A stretch of DNA of 64,000 nt, from positions 1,674,001-1,738,000 of the forward strand of contig NZ_JAHXKI010000002.1 of assembly GCF_019392195.1 (NCBI RefSeq), given 5' to 3'. A program made the position numbers and the translations under genes. Positions 51,488 through 61,711 of this stretch are shown in pieces; the stretch's first letter is position 1; the number at the start of each line of letters is the position of its first letter. Source of the stretch: Marinobacter sp. F4206. GTDB taxonomy: Bacteria; Pseudomonadota; Gammaproteobacteria; Pseudomonadales; Oleiphilaceae. The notes beneath the pieces are model-generated. The model saw nothing but the letters and a program-made list of their open reading frames with translations, had not been told where the DNA came from and made no database searches.

Positions 51488-53714
51488 GTCCCCGGGCCAG
51501 GCCCGAGGCCCGCACCACCTGCTGTTTGGCGCTGTCCTGGAAGACCCCGGCGTCGCCGGTGATCAGGCTGAACCAGTTGCGGGCCCGGGTAATCCCGGTG
51601 TAGATCAGTTCCCGGGTCATCACCGGACTGATCCGGTCCGGTAGCACCAGGCAGGTGTGGTTGAACTCCGATCCCTGGGACTTGTGCACCGTCATCGCGT
51701 ACACGGTTTCCAGCTGCTGCAGCCGGCTAGGGGAGATCCAGCGGATGTCATCGCTGCCATCGGCGGCGGGAAAGGCCACGCGCAGCGTATGCTTCGGTTG
51801 GCCGTTGTCGTCCCGGTCCCAGGGCACCGACAGGGTAATGCCGATATCCCCGTTCATCAGTCCCAGGTTGTAATCGTTGCCGGTGACGAGCACCGGCCGG
51901 CCCGGATACCAGCCTTCGGCCTTTGGAATCAGCTTGTGGGCCAGCAACTGGCGCGCCACCAGGTTGTTGATGCCGTCCACACCCCAGGGGCCCTTGCGCA
52001 GCGCACAGAGTACCTGGAAATCCGAGAACGCCTTGAGCGTCTGCCGCGCCAGTTCATCCCAGGCCTCCCGTCCACTCTCTTCGGTGAGCGCGTGGGTGTT
52101 CAGCAATGACAGGTAATGGCCATAACCCACCGGCGGCGGCAGAGGCTGAGCGTTCACCTGGCGTCCCTCGCCCCCGTTGCGGAAGGCCACGGGGCTGCCC
52201 GAGATGGCATGGTCGGCGATCCGGGCCAGGGTCTCGTCCGTGGCCGGTGTCGGGGTGTCGCCGTTGAGCCAGATCACATCGTCGAAACTCCCGTTGCGAC
52301 AGGCCGCGAGCATGGGCGCATCCAGGGCGTTGGTGTTGACCGCTTCCGCGAGTTTGCCAATGCCACTGCCCTCACCGAACCGGTAACTGGTGCGCAGCAT
52401 GGCAACCGCCTGGTCCAGCCTTTGACCCTCAGAGTCCAGCAGCGCATCCGGTAGCGTCGCGCCGATGACCGCGTTCAGCCAGCCGGCGGTATCCGGGGTG
52501 TAATGGGCGGCTGTTGCGCGCTGACAGAGCTCGCCCAGAACCGCGCCCGCGTCTACCGAGGCCAGCTGGTCCTTGTCACCCAGCAGGATCAACTGCGCAC
52601 TCGCCGGCAATGCCTCGAACACAGAAGCCATCAGGTCGACGTCGACCATGGACGCCTCGTCGATCACCAGGATGTCCACCAGCAGGGGGTTGTCCCGGTT
52701 ATGGCGGAACCGACGGGTATCGGGGCGGCTGCCGAGCAATCGATGCAGGGTGGTCACCCGAGTCGGGATATCGTCGAGGCTGACCTGTCCGGGCAGCCGA
52801 TCCAGCGGCAGTCGGTTGGTGGCGCCGCCGATGGATTCGTTCAGGCGGGCGGCGGCCTTTCCTGTGGGGGCGGCCAGCCGGATCCGGTATTTCCGCCCGT
52901 CCCGCTGAGCTGACTGGCTGGCGACCGACTGCAGGGCGGCCAGCAGGTTGACCACGGTCGTGGTCTTGCCGGTGCCGGGCCCACCGGTGATCACCGCAAA
53001 CCGGTTCCGGGCGGCCAGCGCACAGGCGAGCTTCTGGTAATCGACTCCGGGGTGTCTGCCAAACAGGGTTTCCAAGGCCTCAGCCAGGGTCGCTGCCATT
53101 TCGGAGCTGGGGTCTGCCAGCGGGGACGTCAGCGCCAGCCGGGCCCGGATGCCGTCGGCGATCTGCCGCTCGTAATGCCAGAGCCGACGCAGGTACAGGC
53201 GAGTGTCGTTCAGCACCAACGGCGTCGTGAGTGAACCCTCACTTACCGCTGAGGATCCAGCCAACGCCTCAAGGCAGTCATTCAGGCTGATCCTGGCGAG
53301 GACGTTACCGGGCGCCGGGGTCGCTCCGGTGGCTGCCTCCTCGTCGGTGCCAACGGGCTTGGCATCGTCAGGTGGCAGGGCCAGTGTGGCGTCGGCATCC
53401 TGCAGCAGGTTGGTGAGATCCACGCAGACATGGCCCCGCCCCACCTGATGGGACACCAGCGCGGCGAGCAGCACCACCAACGGCGAGGATGATTCGCCCT
53501 GCTCTTCCGACAGTGTGCGGATCAGCCGGGCAAAGCCGACGTCCAGTGGCCGTAGCCAGTCCCGTTGCTGCCAGTGATCCAGCAGCTCGTCCATGGTATC
53601 GGCACAGGTAAACAGCTGCCGGGTATCGATCGCCGGCACGGATCCAGTTGGCCCCTGGGTTTCGGTATCCAGGTCCAGCGCGAACTGCTGGTCGGAATGG
53701 CGGGTTCTGCTCAT
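51474..53714 (-). CDS. recD: Exodeoxyribonuclease V alpha subunit RecD
   Basis: RecD (746 residues) is the 5'-to-3' helicase motor of RecBCD. The Walker A motif ITGGPGTGKTTTV is near residues 240-250, LVIDEASMVD (motif II) follows, and VHKSQGSEF near the end is motif V/VI. A longer frame continues upstream to 54287, but that part lies inside recB in another frame; MSRTRHSDQQ at 53714 overlaps the recB stop as ATGA. It is the last gene of the recC-recB-recD operon. Confidence 0.95.
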   Translation of the reverse strand: MSRTRHSDQQFALDLDTETQGPTGSVPAIDTRQLFTCADTMDELLDHWQQRDWLRPLDVGFARLIRTLSEEQGESSSPLVVLLAALVSHQVGRGHVCVDLTNLLQDADATLALPPDDAKPVGTDEEAATGATPAPGNVLARISLNDCLEALAGSSAVSEGSLTTPLVLNDTRLYLRRLWHYERQIADGIRARLALTSPLADPSSEMAATLAEALETLFGRHPGVDYQKLACALAARNRFAVITGGPGTGKTTTVVNLLAALQSVASQSAQRDGRKYRIRLAAPTGKAAARLNESIGGATNRLPLDRLPGQVSLDDIPTRVTTLHRLLGSRPDTRRFRHNRDNPLLVDILVIDEASMVDVDLMASVFEALPASAQLILLGDKDQLASVDAGAVLGELCQRATAAHYTPDTAGWLNAVIGATLPDALLDSEGQRLDQAVAMLRTSYRFGEGSGIGKLAEAVNTNALDAPMLAACRNGSFDDVIWLNGDTPTPATDETLARIADHAISGSPVAFRNGGEGRQVNAQPLPPPVGYGHYLSLLNTHALTEESGREAWDELARQTLKAFSDFQVLCALRKGPWGVDGINNLVARQLLAHKLIPKAEGWYPGRPVLVTGNDYNLGLMNGDIGITLSVPWDRDDNGQPKHTLRVAFPAADGSDDIRWISPSRLQQLETVYAMTVHKSQGSEFNHTCLVLPDRISPVMTRELIYTGITRARNWFSLITGDAGVFQDSAKQQVVRASGLARGLIGR

Positions 53715-56700
53715 GCGGCGGCCTCCCCGGGTCCGTGTTGGCCATCGAACAGGGCGTCCAGCCGTTCGATCAGGTGTCTGGGCGGCTTGTCGGTAAACGC
53801 ACCGGCATTGGCGGCCCGATAGCCGCGCAGGAACAGGTAGACCGCGCCACCGACGTGACGGTCGTAATCGTAATCCGGCAACCGCGCCTTCAGCAGCCGG
53901 TGCAACGCGAGCAGGTAGAGCACGTACTGAAGGTCGTAACGCTTGTCCAGAATGGCTTCGCCCATGGCCTGATCGGTGTAGGCGTGGTCGTCTTCGCCCA
54001 GGGTATTGGACTTGTAGTCGAGCACGTAATACTGCCCCTGGTACTCGAACACCAGGTCGATAAAGCCCTTGAGCATGCCGTTGAAGCGGCCGGGTTCGGC
54101 CTGGGGTCGGTCGGCCCGGTTTAGGGTATGATCCTTGACCAGGCTGTCCAGGGTTCGGGTGCTGACGTTGCGGCTCTCGAACCAGAATTCGAGTTCCGGT
54201 CGCAGCTGGGTCAGGTCGGCGAGACTCGCCCGCTCGGATGAGCCGCGCTGCAGCGGCAGTGGCTGGCGAATAAGGCCCAGCAACCACCGCTCAAGAGGCG
54301 CCACCCAGTCGCCCCAGCCGCGGGTGCTGCAACGTCGGGAGAGATAGTCCCGCAGCAGCGACGGGTTATCCACAATGGTCCGGAATCCTTGCTGGCTGCA
54401 CCATTCCAGCACGTCATGCAGGAAGGTGCCGGGGCCGGCCCCGCGGGGAAACTGGTGATGATCGCCGGTGGCCGGGGTTTCCGGGAAAGCGTCGTCCGTG
54501 GCCTGGGCGCTCTCCTCCAGCAGGTTCTGGGTTTCGGCGTCTTCGACTTCCCCGGTAAAGACAATGCCGGTCCCGCTCATGCCGGTGTACTCGATCGACG
54601 AGTAACTGGCAATCCACCAGTCTTCCCTCGCCTCCCGACTGGAAATCAGCGCCGGACCCAGGGCTTCCGGCTCGGGCTGGTGGTAGCAGGTATCGGTCGA
54701 TTCCGGCATCGGGGTCACGGCGATGGCCGCCTCGCCCCGGGCCAGCGGTTCCAGGCAGCCGGTCACGACCGGCTGGCCAGCGCTGTCAGCCCCGCTCTGG
54801 CCTGCCACCAGATAGCCGAGCCCGCTCCGGGACCACTGATCAATGGCTGCCACCCCGACCCAGGTGGCGAACCGGGCCCGGGTCAGGGCCACGTAAAGCT
54901 TGCGGATATCCTCACCCAGACGTTCCCGATCGGCCTGGGCGATGTCGGCCGCGGTCGGGTCGAAAACCGTGACCAGCTGGCCACTGGCATCGTGGTAGCG
55001 CACCCAGGCCTGGTTTTCACTCTGGGCGCGGAACGAGGTGCCGAAGGGCAGGAACACCAGCGGGTATTCCAGGCCCTTGGATTTGTGCACGGTAATGACC
55101 TGCACCAGTCCGGCGTCGCTTTCCAGCCGCAGGGTGCGATGTTCGTCCTCGTCGTCCGCGGCGCGCAGGATCTGGGTGAAGTGGTGAACCAGGGCGTGTT
55201 CGCCGTCCAGTTGCAGACTGTCCTGCTGCAGCAGTTCGGCAATGTGCAGGATGTCGGTCAGGCGCCGTTCGCCGTCCGGCCGTTGCAACAATCGCCCGGG
55301 CACGTCGAAGTCCATCAGGAAGCTGCGCAGCATGGGCAGTACGCCCTGGCTTTGCCACTGCTGGTGGTAGCCCATGAAGCGTTCAATCTCCCGTTCGAGG
55401 GCGATCTCGTCGGTCAGCAGGCGGTTCAGGGATTGCCAGGATTGGGCCAGCGTCGGGGTGGCCAGGGCCGCCCGAGCCAGGCCCAGCTGGCGAGGTTCGG
55501 CAAAGGCCCGGAGCCAGCACAGCACCTCGGCGGCTTCGGGTGAGGTCAGCACCGAGTCCCGGTCGGACAGGTACACGCTCTTGATCCGTCGCTCACCCAG
55601 GGCCTGGCGGACGGCGCTGGCTTCATTGCGGTTGTTGACCAGAATGGCGATGTCGCTGGGCCTGACCGGCTGCACATCGGCCGGATCAGCGGTCAGCGCA
55701 AAGCCGGCCCGGCCCTCTTGGCCCAGGGCCAGCAGGTGGGCAATCTCGCTGGCGCAGGTCTCGGCCAGATCCGCCGTCGCCGCGCCCTTGGCCAGGCCCC
55801 GCGATTTGCCGCCGGGGGCGTCTTCGCTGTCCAAGGTCCAGAACGTCAGGCTGGGCCGCACCGCGCCGTCAACCGCCCAAAGCCGCTTGGTGCCGTTGGC
55901 GTTCACACCCTGGAACGGCAACGGCGAGGTATCACCCTGACCGAACAGAAAGGCGCCGTCGCGACTGGTCTGGTCCGCGTAGGTGAAAATCCGGTTAACG
56001 GCCCGGACCATGGGCTCGGCCGAGCGGAAATTGCGGCCCAGGGTGTAGGTGCGTTCACGGGCGCCCTCGCGGGCTTCCAGGTAGGTGTAGATATCGGCAC
56101 CCCGGAAGCCGTAGATGGCCTGCTTGGGATCCCCGATCATCAGCAGGCAGGTGTGCGGGTGGTTGTCCGCTACCCGGTAGATGCGATTGAAGATGCGGTA
56201 CTGGACCGGATCGGTATCCTGGAATTCGTCGATCAGCGCCACCGGGAACTGCCGGCGAATGGTGGCCGCGAGCTGGTCCCCGCGGGGGCCGTTCAGGGCC
56301 TCGTCCAGCCGGGTGAGCAGATCGTCAAAGCCCATTTCCGAGCGCTGTTGCTTTTCGGCTTCCAGGCGCTGGGCAACCCAGCCGGTGGCGTGCCTGAGAA
56401 TGTCGGCCTCGGCGCTGGGCAGATTCTGGCTGAACGCAATCAGCTCGGCGATGGCGTCGAAGGCCGGGTGCTCCGGCGCCGGCTCGTCGCCCTTGAGTTT
56501 GGTGGGCAACACCGCCGGTGTCTGGTTCTGGAAGCCCGCCTTGTCCAGGCCGTTTGGGTAGAGGTCGTCCGAGGCTGCCCAGGCCAGTAGGGTGTCCCAG
56601 GCCGCGACCATGGTTTTCTTGCTGCCCCCGTGGAGGCGCTTGCTCTGGTGCAGTGTGTCCAGGAGTTCCAGTACCTCGTCTTTCCAACTGGCCCAGGGGT

Positions 56701-57451
56701 AGCCCTTCAGTTCCCGTGCGCGGTCAAGCCGCCGGCGCTGGACGGCCTCAATGGCCGCGGTCACGTCGCCGTCCGGCGTCGCCAGGCTCCGGGCCTCGGG
56801 AATCAGGTTGCGCACGGCCTGGCGCAATTCGATCGGCGTGCGCCAGTGACCCAGGGCTTCCTCCATCAGTTGGCTCGGGAGGGGGTAGATGAACGTGCGC
56901 CAGTAATCCCGGACCACGTCGTCCAGCAGATCGCTCTGGTCGGTTTCCAGGGTCAGCTTGAACAGGCTGCCGCTGTCGAAGGCGTGCTCGCTGAGCATGC
57001 GGTTGCACCAGGCGTGGATGGTGGAGACCGCCGCCTCGTCCATCCATTCGGCCGCCAGCAGCAATTTCTTTCGGCACTCGGGCCAGCTCGCCGGGTCCGG
57101 GTAACTGTCATCCCGTAACTGGTAAATCAGCGCGGTTTCCGGTGACGCCGCCGCGTGATCCGAGGTGTCGGAAAACACGTCCGCGGCCTGGGTCAGCCGG
57201 GTCCGGATACGGTCCCGCAGCTCCTTGGTGGCGGCATCGGTAAAGGTCACCACCAGCAGGTTTGGCGGCAACATTCCCTGGGCCAGTGGGCTGTCTTCCG
57301 GTTGCCGGTGGCCCAGTACCAGGCGTACGTACAGGATGGCAATGGTGAAGGTCTTGCCGGTCCCGGCGCTGGCTTCGATCAGGGTGCTGCCGTTCAGGGG
57401 CAGGGTCAGCGGATCCAGGTTGGGGTTGCGATTGGTCATCTCGTTACTCAT
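53711..57451 (-). CDS. recB: Exodeoxyribonuclease V beta subunit RecB
   Basis: RecB (1246 residues) is the 3'-to-5' helicase and nuclease of RecBCD, which processes double-strand ends. The Walker A ASAGTGKT is at 27-34, motif II is LIDEFQDTDPVQY, and motif VI lies in KLYVALTRARFATWVG. The C-terminal nuclease has FLHDVLEW (His), FIDLVFEYQGQYYVLDYKSN (Asp and Asp-Tyr-Lys, near residue 1145) and a Gln helix. Its start overlaps the recC stop as ATGA, and its stop overlaps recD the same way, so translation is coupled. Confidence 0.96.
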   Translation of the reverse strand: MSNEMTNRNPNLDPLTLPLNGSTLIEASAGTGKTFTIAILYVRLVLGHRQPEDSPLAQGMLPPNLLVVTFTDAATKELRDRIRTRLTQAADVFSDTSDHAAASPETALIYQLRDDSYPDPASWPECRKKLLLAAEWMDEAAVSTIHAWCNRMLSEHAFDSGSLFKLTLETDQSDLLDDVVRDYWRTFIYPLPSQLMEEALGHWRTPIELRQAVRNLIPEARSLATPDGDVTAAIEAVQRRRLDRARELKGYPWASWKDEVLELLDTLHQSKRLHGGSKKTMVAAWDTLLAWAASDDLYPNGLDKAGFQNQTPAVLPTKLKGDEPAPEHPAFDAIAELIAFSQNLPSAEADILRHATGWVAQRLEAEKQQRSEMGFDDLLTRLDEALNGPRGDQLAATIRRQFPVALIDEFQDTDPVQYRIFNRIYRVADNHPHTCLLMIGDPKQAIYGFRGADIYTYLEAREGARERTYTLGRNFRSAEPMVRAVNRIFTYADQTSRDGAFLFGQGDTSPLPFQGVNANGTKRLWAVDGAVRPSLTFWTLDSEDAPGGKSRGLAKGAATADLAETCASEIAHLLALGQEGRAGFALTADPADVQPVRPSDIAILVNNRNEASAVRQALGERRIKSVYLSDRDSVLTSPEAAEVLCWLRAFAEPRQLGLARAALATPTLAQSWQSLNRLLTDEIALEREIERFMGYHQQWQSQGVLPMLRSFLMDFDVPGRLLQRPDGERRLTDILHIAELLQQDSLQLDGEHALVHHFTQILRAADDEDEHRTLRLESDAGLVQVITVHKSKGLEYPLVFLPFGTSFRAQSENQAWVRYHDASGQLVTVFDPTAADIAQADRERLGEDIRKLYVALTRARFATWVGVAAIDQWSRSGLGYLVAGQSGADSAGQPVVTGCLEPLARGEAAIAVTPMPESTDTCYHQPEPEALGPALISSREAREDWWIASYSSIEYTGMSGTGIVFTGEVEDAETQNLLEESAQATDDAFPETPATGDHHQFPRGAGPGTFLHDVLEWCSQQGFRTIVDNPSLLRDYLSRRCSTRGWGDWVAPLERWLLGLIRQPLPLQRGSSERASLADLTQLRPELEFWFESRNVSTRTLDSLVKDHTLNRADRPQAEPGRFNGMLKGFIDLVFEYQGQYYVLDYKSNTLGEDDHAYTDQAMGEAILDKRYDLQYVLYLLALHRLLKARLPDYDYDRHVGGAVYLFLRGYRAANAGAFTDKPPRHLIERLDALFDGQHGPGEAAA

Positions 57452-60400
57452 ACCAGTGCCTCGATGGCGGCCGCCGCGGTGGTGTCCTGTTCGGCCTCCC
57501 AGAGGGGGACATACAGTGCGTGCAGCAGTGCTTCGAATTCGTCGCCGGCGAGCAGATCGGCCGGGGATTCGAAGCCACCGCGCAGGTAGCCGGTGTCCCG
57601 GTCGAGGGCATTGGAGTACGCCTGCCCGGCATCGGCGATGGCCCGATCATGGTCACCGCGGTATTTCTTGCTCTGGTAGAAACTGTAGATCCAGGCGAAG
57701 CCCGCGTCGCATTGCAGGGGCAGGACGCGGGTGGTGGCTTCCATCCAGCGGGCCAGAATGGCGTCCAGGTGGGCTCGGGCCACCTCCGGTGACAGCGGCG
57801 CGAAACGGAATTTCCTGCCCTCCTCCTTGGCCAGCACCAGGGTTTCGAACGATTGGCCGGTGAGCTGGCCGGCCAGGTGCCGGACCCAGTCCGGCAACAG
57901 GTTGGCGTAGCGCACCCGTCGTCCACCGGCAGAGCCCGATAGCAAGCTCGACGTTGCAATGACCAGGCGGCACAGGTCGCCCTGGTGATTGGTGCGCAGC
58001 CCGTCGATCAGGTCCACCAGCTCGACGGTCCCGGTGTCGTTGCTGAACCGGTAGTCGAGGACCCGGGGTTCCGCCAGGACCTCCGGCCAGTCGGCCAGCG
58101 TGGCCCGGTAGCGTTCGAACAGGTCCGGCACCCGGCCCGACAGCTCGGAGCGCAGCCGGTGTTCGGTGACCCCCATGCCCAGATCCCCGCGCCGGGCCAT
58201 CCGGTCCAGAGTGTGTTCCAGTCGGTCGAACAGTTCATCTTCCGAGGCGGCCTTCAGCACGCTCGCCTGGATCAGTTCGTTATCCAGACGCCAGCGATCC
58301 AGTCCGTTCAGGTCGAAGTTCTCGTTGTCCGTGTCCTCGTCCTCCACCGCCTCGAAACGCACCTGCAGTCGGCGCTGGTAAAAGGTGTCGATGGGCTTTT
58401 TCAGGAACTGAGCGAGGTCATTGAGGGTGATGGGCTCTTCCGGGGCCTGGTACGGCAGGGGCGATTGCGCCGCTGCGATTGCCTCCTCGGCATGGGCGGT
58501 TCGCCACTCGCGCTCGTAGGTGAACAGGTTGCCTGCCCGGAGCACCTCCGGCACCGGATTTGGCGCCCCATCGTCCCCGCCCTGCCCGCCGTTGGCGGGG
58601 GGAAAATAGGCCCGGCTGAACGGTTGCAGCGGGTGTTCGGTGGTCAGTGCCTGGGAGACAGGGGTCCGGGCGTCGTCTGGTAGCTGCCAGAGGTTGTCGA
58701 GATGATCCCGAAGTTGCCCGACCAGCACCGAGGGCGGCCGCTCGGAGTCGTCGCGGATGCTGCGGCCGACCCAACTGATGTACAGCTGCTCCCGAGCCGA
58801 CAGCAACGCCTCGAGGAACAGGTAGCGGTCGTCCTCCCGGCGGTAACGGTCGCCCGGGCGGTAATCCTCGGCCATCAGGTCAAAATCCACCGGGGGCCTC
58901 GACCGGGGGTAATCGCCGTCGTTCATACCCAGCAGGCACACCCGCCGAAAGGGAATTGCGCGCATAGGCATCAGGGTGGCGAAGTTCACCTTGCCGGCGA
59001 GGAACCGCTGGTTCAGGCCGCCCTCATCCAGACCCTGCAGCAGCACGTCCCTGACGATGTTCAGGGGCAGACGCTGCTGCTCCAGGCCGGCAGCCAGGGC
59101 ATCGTCCAGCCATTGCTCCAGTTGCCGGCGGAACCGGTTCAGCAGCAACAGGTCGGTGCCTTCCAGCTGGTCGAAAAACTGGCCCAGCATCGCCGAAAAC
59201 AGGGCTTCCCATCCGCTCGGCGAACGTGGTTCCTGGAGCTCCTGCCAGAGTTTCTCGAGCTGGTGCACGAAGTCGTTCAGCCGGCCGGCCAGGCTCGCCT
59301 GAAGGCCACCGATCTCGCCATAGGGCTGGACCCCGGCCCAGGGCTCATCCTCACCCATACCGTAACCGAGCAACATCGCGCGGAGCCCCGCCTGCCAGGT
59401 GTTGCGGTCCAGATTGCCGGGCAATGCCAGGCTTTCCCGGTGTGCGCCGTGCAGGCCCCAGCGGATGTTGGCACCCTCGACCCAGCGTCGGGCCAGGGGA
59501 ATCTCATCCTCGGTGATGCCGAAACGGTCACGGATACCGGGTACTTCCAGCAGGCTGATGATTTCACTCACGGCGAACCGGCTGCGTGGCAGGGACATCA
59601 GGGTTTCGAGGGCAATCAGCACCGGTTCATGATGGCGCTGGCCCTGATCCGAGATGGTGAAGGGAATGTGGCGTTTGCGACCAGCCGGGTAGCGCCCGAA
59701 CACGGCCTGAATGTGTGGCGCATAGATGTTGATGTCCGGCACCATGACGATAATGTCCCGCGGACGCAGGTCCGGGTCGGCGTTGAAAGCAGCCAGCAGC
59801 TGGTCATGCAGGATCTCCACTTCCCTCTGGGGGCTGTGGGCGTCGTGGAAGACCAGGGTGTGATCCTCGGCCAGATCCACCTGCCGCTGCTCGTTGCGAA
59901 TGTCCTGAAGCGGGGTCAAGTGGTAGATGTCGTTCTGGAGCTGGTGCAGCAGGCGGGGACAGGACGCCTCACCATGTTCGGAAAAGATATCGATTTTCTG
60001 GTCTGGAGTCCGGAACCGGTCACGGTACTCCTCGGGATTGTCGAATTCATCCAGCAGCCGGATGTAATCCCGGCCCTGTTTGCCCCAGGCGGCCAGCAGC
60101 GGATTGGCGTGCTGGTGCAGCTGGTCCGGATCACCGATCTGCGAGAGGGCCGGGTGGGCGATCCCGCGCTTGCGTTCGGCCTTGAGCAGTTCCCGGTCAC
60201 TGATGATGTCGGCCCAGTAGAACTGACAGGGGTTATGCACACACAACACCACCTGACTGAACCGGCTGAGCACGTACAGCGCTTCCAGGGCTTGGCGTGG
60301 CAGGGAGGAGACCCCGAACACCACGATACGTCTGGGCAGTCGATCCGGGTTGGCCGGGGCCGTTGCTGATTGTCCGAGCGCCATGAACCGGGTGTGGATC

Positions 60401-61041
60401 TGTGACCGGCTGGTGTGGGCCTCGGCACCGATATCCTCAACCAGACGCCGCCACAGCACGGGCTGCCAGCGTCGCTCTTCGTCCAGCGGTTTTTCCTCGT
60501 TGCGGGCAGTGATCACCACATCCCGGCCCTGCTCCCAGGCACTGAGCCAGTCCGCCCGGAACACCTGATACTGGTCGAACAGGTCGGCCACTTTCTCGGC
60601 CAGCTGGAAATCCCGCAAGTCCGGATCGGTGCCCTCGAGAAAGCGAGCCAGAGGGGTGAAGACGGCATCCTCGCCCACCAGTTCCGGCAACAGTCGGTAC
60701 AGGCGCCAGACCAGTCGGCGCTTGTCGAACGGCGATTGCTCCGGTACCTCTCCCGCTGGCAGGACCGCCCGGTAGGCCTGCCAGATAAAACGGGCGGGAA
60801 ACAGGAAGTCCATGCCGGCGGCAATGCCCAATCCCCCGCCACTGCCGTCCTCCGACCGTTTCTCGGCCAGCGCCAGCTTCAGCCACTGGGCAATGCCATT
60901 GCTCTGAACCAGGAAGGTTTCGCTTTCCAGCGGTGGCAATGGCGTTTGTTGGCAGATAAACACCACGGCCCGTCGCAGGTCTTCGAGGTGATTGGCGTGA
61001 ATGGCGTGAAAGCCGGGTTCAATGGCGGAGCGATCGGCCAT
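57448..61041 (-). CDS. recC: Exodeoxyribonuclease V gamma subunit RecC
   Basis: RecC (1197 residues) holds RecB and RecD together and recognises Chi. It has the degenerate helicase-like architecture of the family, with GFHAIHANHLEDLRRAV at the N-terminus and MPDINIYAPHIQAVFG, ICLLGMNDGDYPRSRPP-like (RVCLLGMNDGDYPRSRPP) and DRYLFLEALLSAREQLY segments that I recognise from RecC. AAGGA precedes the ATG at 61041. It is first in the operon; the protease gene ptrA that intervenes in E. coli is absent. Confidence 0.95.
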   Translation of the reverse strand: MADRSAIEPGFHAIHANHLEDLRRAVVFICQQTPLPPLESETFLVQSNGIAQWLKLALAEKRSEDGSGGGLGIAAGMDFLFPARFIWQAYRAVLPAGEVPEQSPFDKRRLVWRLYRLLPELVGEDAVFTPLARFLEGTDPDLRDFQLAEKVADLFDQYQVFRADWLSAWEQGRDVVITARNEEKPLDEERRWQPVLWRRLVEDIGAEAHTSRSQIHTRFMALGQSATAPANPDRLPRRIVVFGVSSLPRQALEALYVLSRFSQVVLCVHNPCQFYWADIISDRELLKAERKRGIAHPALSQIGDPDQLHQHANPLLAAWGKQGRDYIRLLDEFDNPEEYRDRFRTPDQKIDIFSEHGEASCPRLLHQLQNDIYHLTPLQDIRNEQRQVDLAEDHTLVFHDAHSPQREVEILHDQLLAAFNADPDLRPRDIIVMVPDINIYAPHIQAVFGRYPAGRKRHIPFTISDQGQRHHEPVLIALETLMSLPRSRFAVSEIISLLEVPGIRDRFGITEDEIPLARRWVEGANIRWGLHGAHRESLALPGNLDRNTWQAGLRAMLLGYGMGEDEPWAGVQPYGEIGGLQASLAGRLNDFVHQLEKLWQELQEPRSPSGWEALFSAMLGQFFDQLEGTDLLLLNRFRRQLEQWLDDALAAGLEQQRLPLNIVRDVLLQGLDEGGLNQRFLAGKVNFATLMPMRAIPFRRVCLLGMNDGDYPRSRPPVDFDLMAEDYRPGDRYRREDDRYLFLEALLSAREQLYISWVGRSIRDDSERPPSVLVGQLRDHLDNLWQLPDDARTPVSQALTTEHPLQPFSRAYFPPANGGQGGDDGAPNPVPEVLRAGNLFTYEREWRTAHAEEAIAAAQSPLPYQAPEEPITLNDLAQFLKKPIDTFYQRRLQVRFEAVEDEDTDNENFDLNGLDRWRLDNELIQASVLKAASEDELFDRLEHTLDRMARRGDLGMGVTEHRLRSELSGRVPDLFERYRATLADWPEVLAEPRVLDYRFSNDTGTVELVDLIDGLRTNHQGDLCRLVIATSSLLSGSAGGRRVRYANLLPDWVRHLAGQLTGQSFETLVLAKEEGRKFRFAPLSPEVARAHLDAILARWMEATTRVLPLQCDAGFAWIYSFYQSKKYRGDHDRAIADAGQAYSNALDRDTGYLRGGFESPADLLAGDEFEALLHALYVPLWEAEQDTTAAAAIEALV

Positions 61042-61207
61042 GGGGATCCTTGTCGGGTAGTCAGTACAATCCTGATGCCACAGGTTACCGCATGTGGCGT
61101 TGGATTCAGACTGCGATTTAGGTCGCCTGTTTTTTGATCAAAAAAAGCATCTGTCCCCCCAGAATAGGCGTAAGCTGTAGAAGGGTTCATTGAGGAGGAT
61201 TCCTCTC

Positions 61208-61642
61208 ATGAAAACCAGTGCATCTGCCACCTTGATCCGATGGCCGATATGGTTCCTGACATTGGTGATTGCGGTCACGTCATCGGTACTTCGGGCAGAG
61301 GATAAGGATACCGCTATCCGTAACGTCATCCTCCTGCAGATCGAAGCGTTTGCCAACGACGATGAGGAGGCGGCCTGGACGATTGCGTCCGAAGGCATCA
61401 AACGCCGTTTTGGCTCTTCCGACGTATTTCTCAGCATGGTCCGGGAGGCCTACCCGGCCGTTCACCGGGCCACTGCCATCGAGTTTGCGGAACGGGTGCC
61501 CCACGGTCCGTTCGAGATCCAGGTGGTCCGGTTGCAAGGTCCCGAGGGCAAGCGCTGGGATGCCTACTACCGGATGATACTGATCGAAGGCGAATGGAAA
61601 GTGGCGGGCGTGCGAGTGCAGCCTGCCGAACTGGGGATTTGA
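61208..61642 (+). CDS. DUF4864-type secreted small protein
   Basis: A 144-residue protein with an N-terminal signal peptide (hydrophobic PIWFLTLVIAVTSSVL, cleavage near LRAED). The mature part reads IRNVILLQIEAFANDDEEAAW and ends WDAYYRMILIEGEWKVAGVRV, the SnoaL/NTF2-like pattern of DUF4864 proteins. The frame opens at a TTG (61190), but ATG 61208 is preceded by GAGGAGG at normal spacing. It is divergent from recC across about 170 bases. No enzymatic residues can be named and the function is unknown. Confidence 0.7.
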   Translation: MKTSASATLIRWPIWFLTLVIAVTSSVLRAEDKDTAIRNVILLQIEAFANDDEEAAWTIASEGIKRRFGSSDVFLSMVREAYPAVHRATAIEFAERVPHGPFEIQVVRLQGPEGKRWDAYYRMILIEGEWKVAGVRVQPAELGI

Positions 61643-61711
61643 GCCACCGGGCCGGTCGTCGTAGAGTTGGGGGCCGGATAACCCTCAGCGTCAAGGTCAC
61701 CCAGATCCCCT

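Noticed and set aside
53715..54287. Upstream extension of the recD frame
   Set aside because: It lies within recB in another frame, is arginine/proline-rich and lacks RecD features; ATG 53714 overlaps the recB stop in the standard way.
58702..60369. 555-codon open frame antisense to recC
   Set aside because: Shadow of recC with no recognisable domain.
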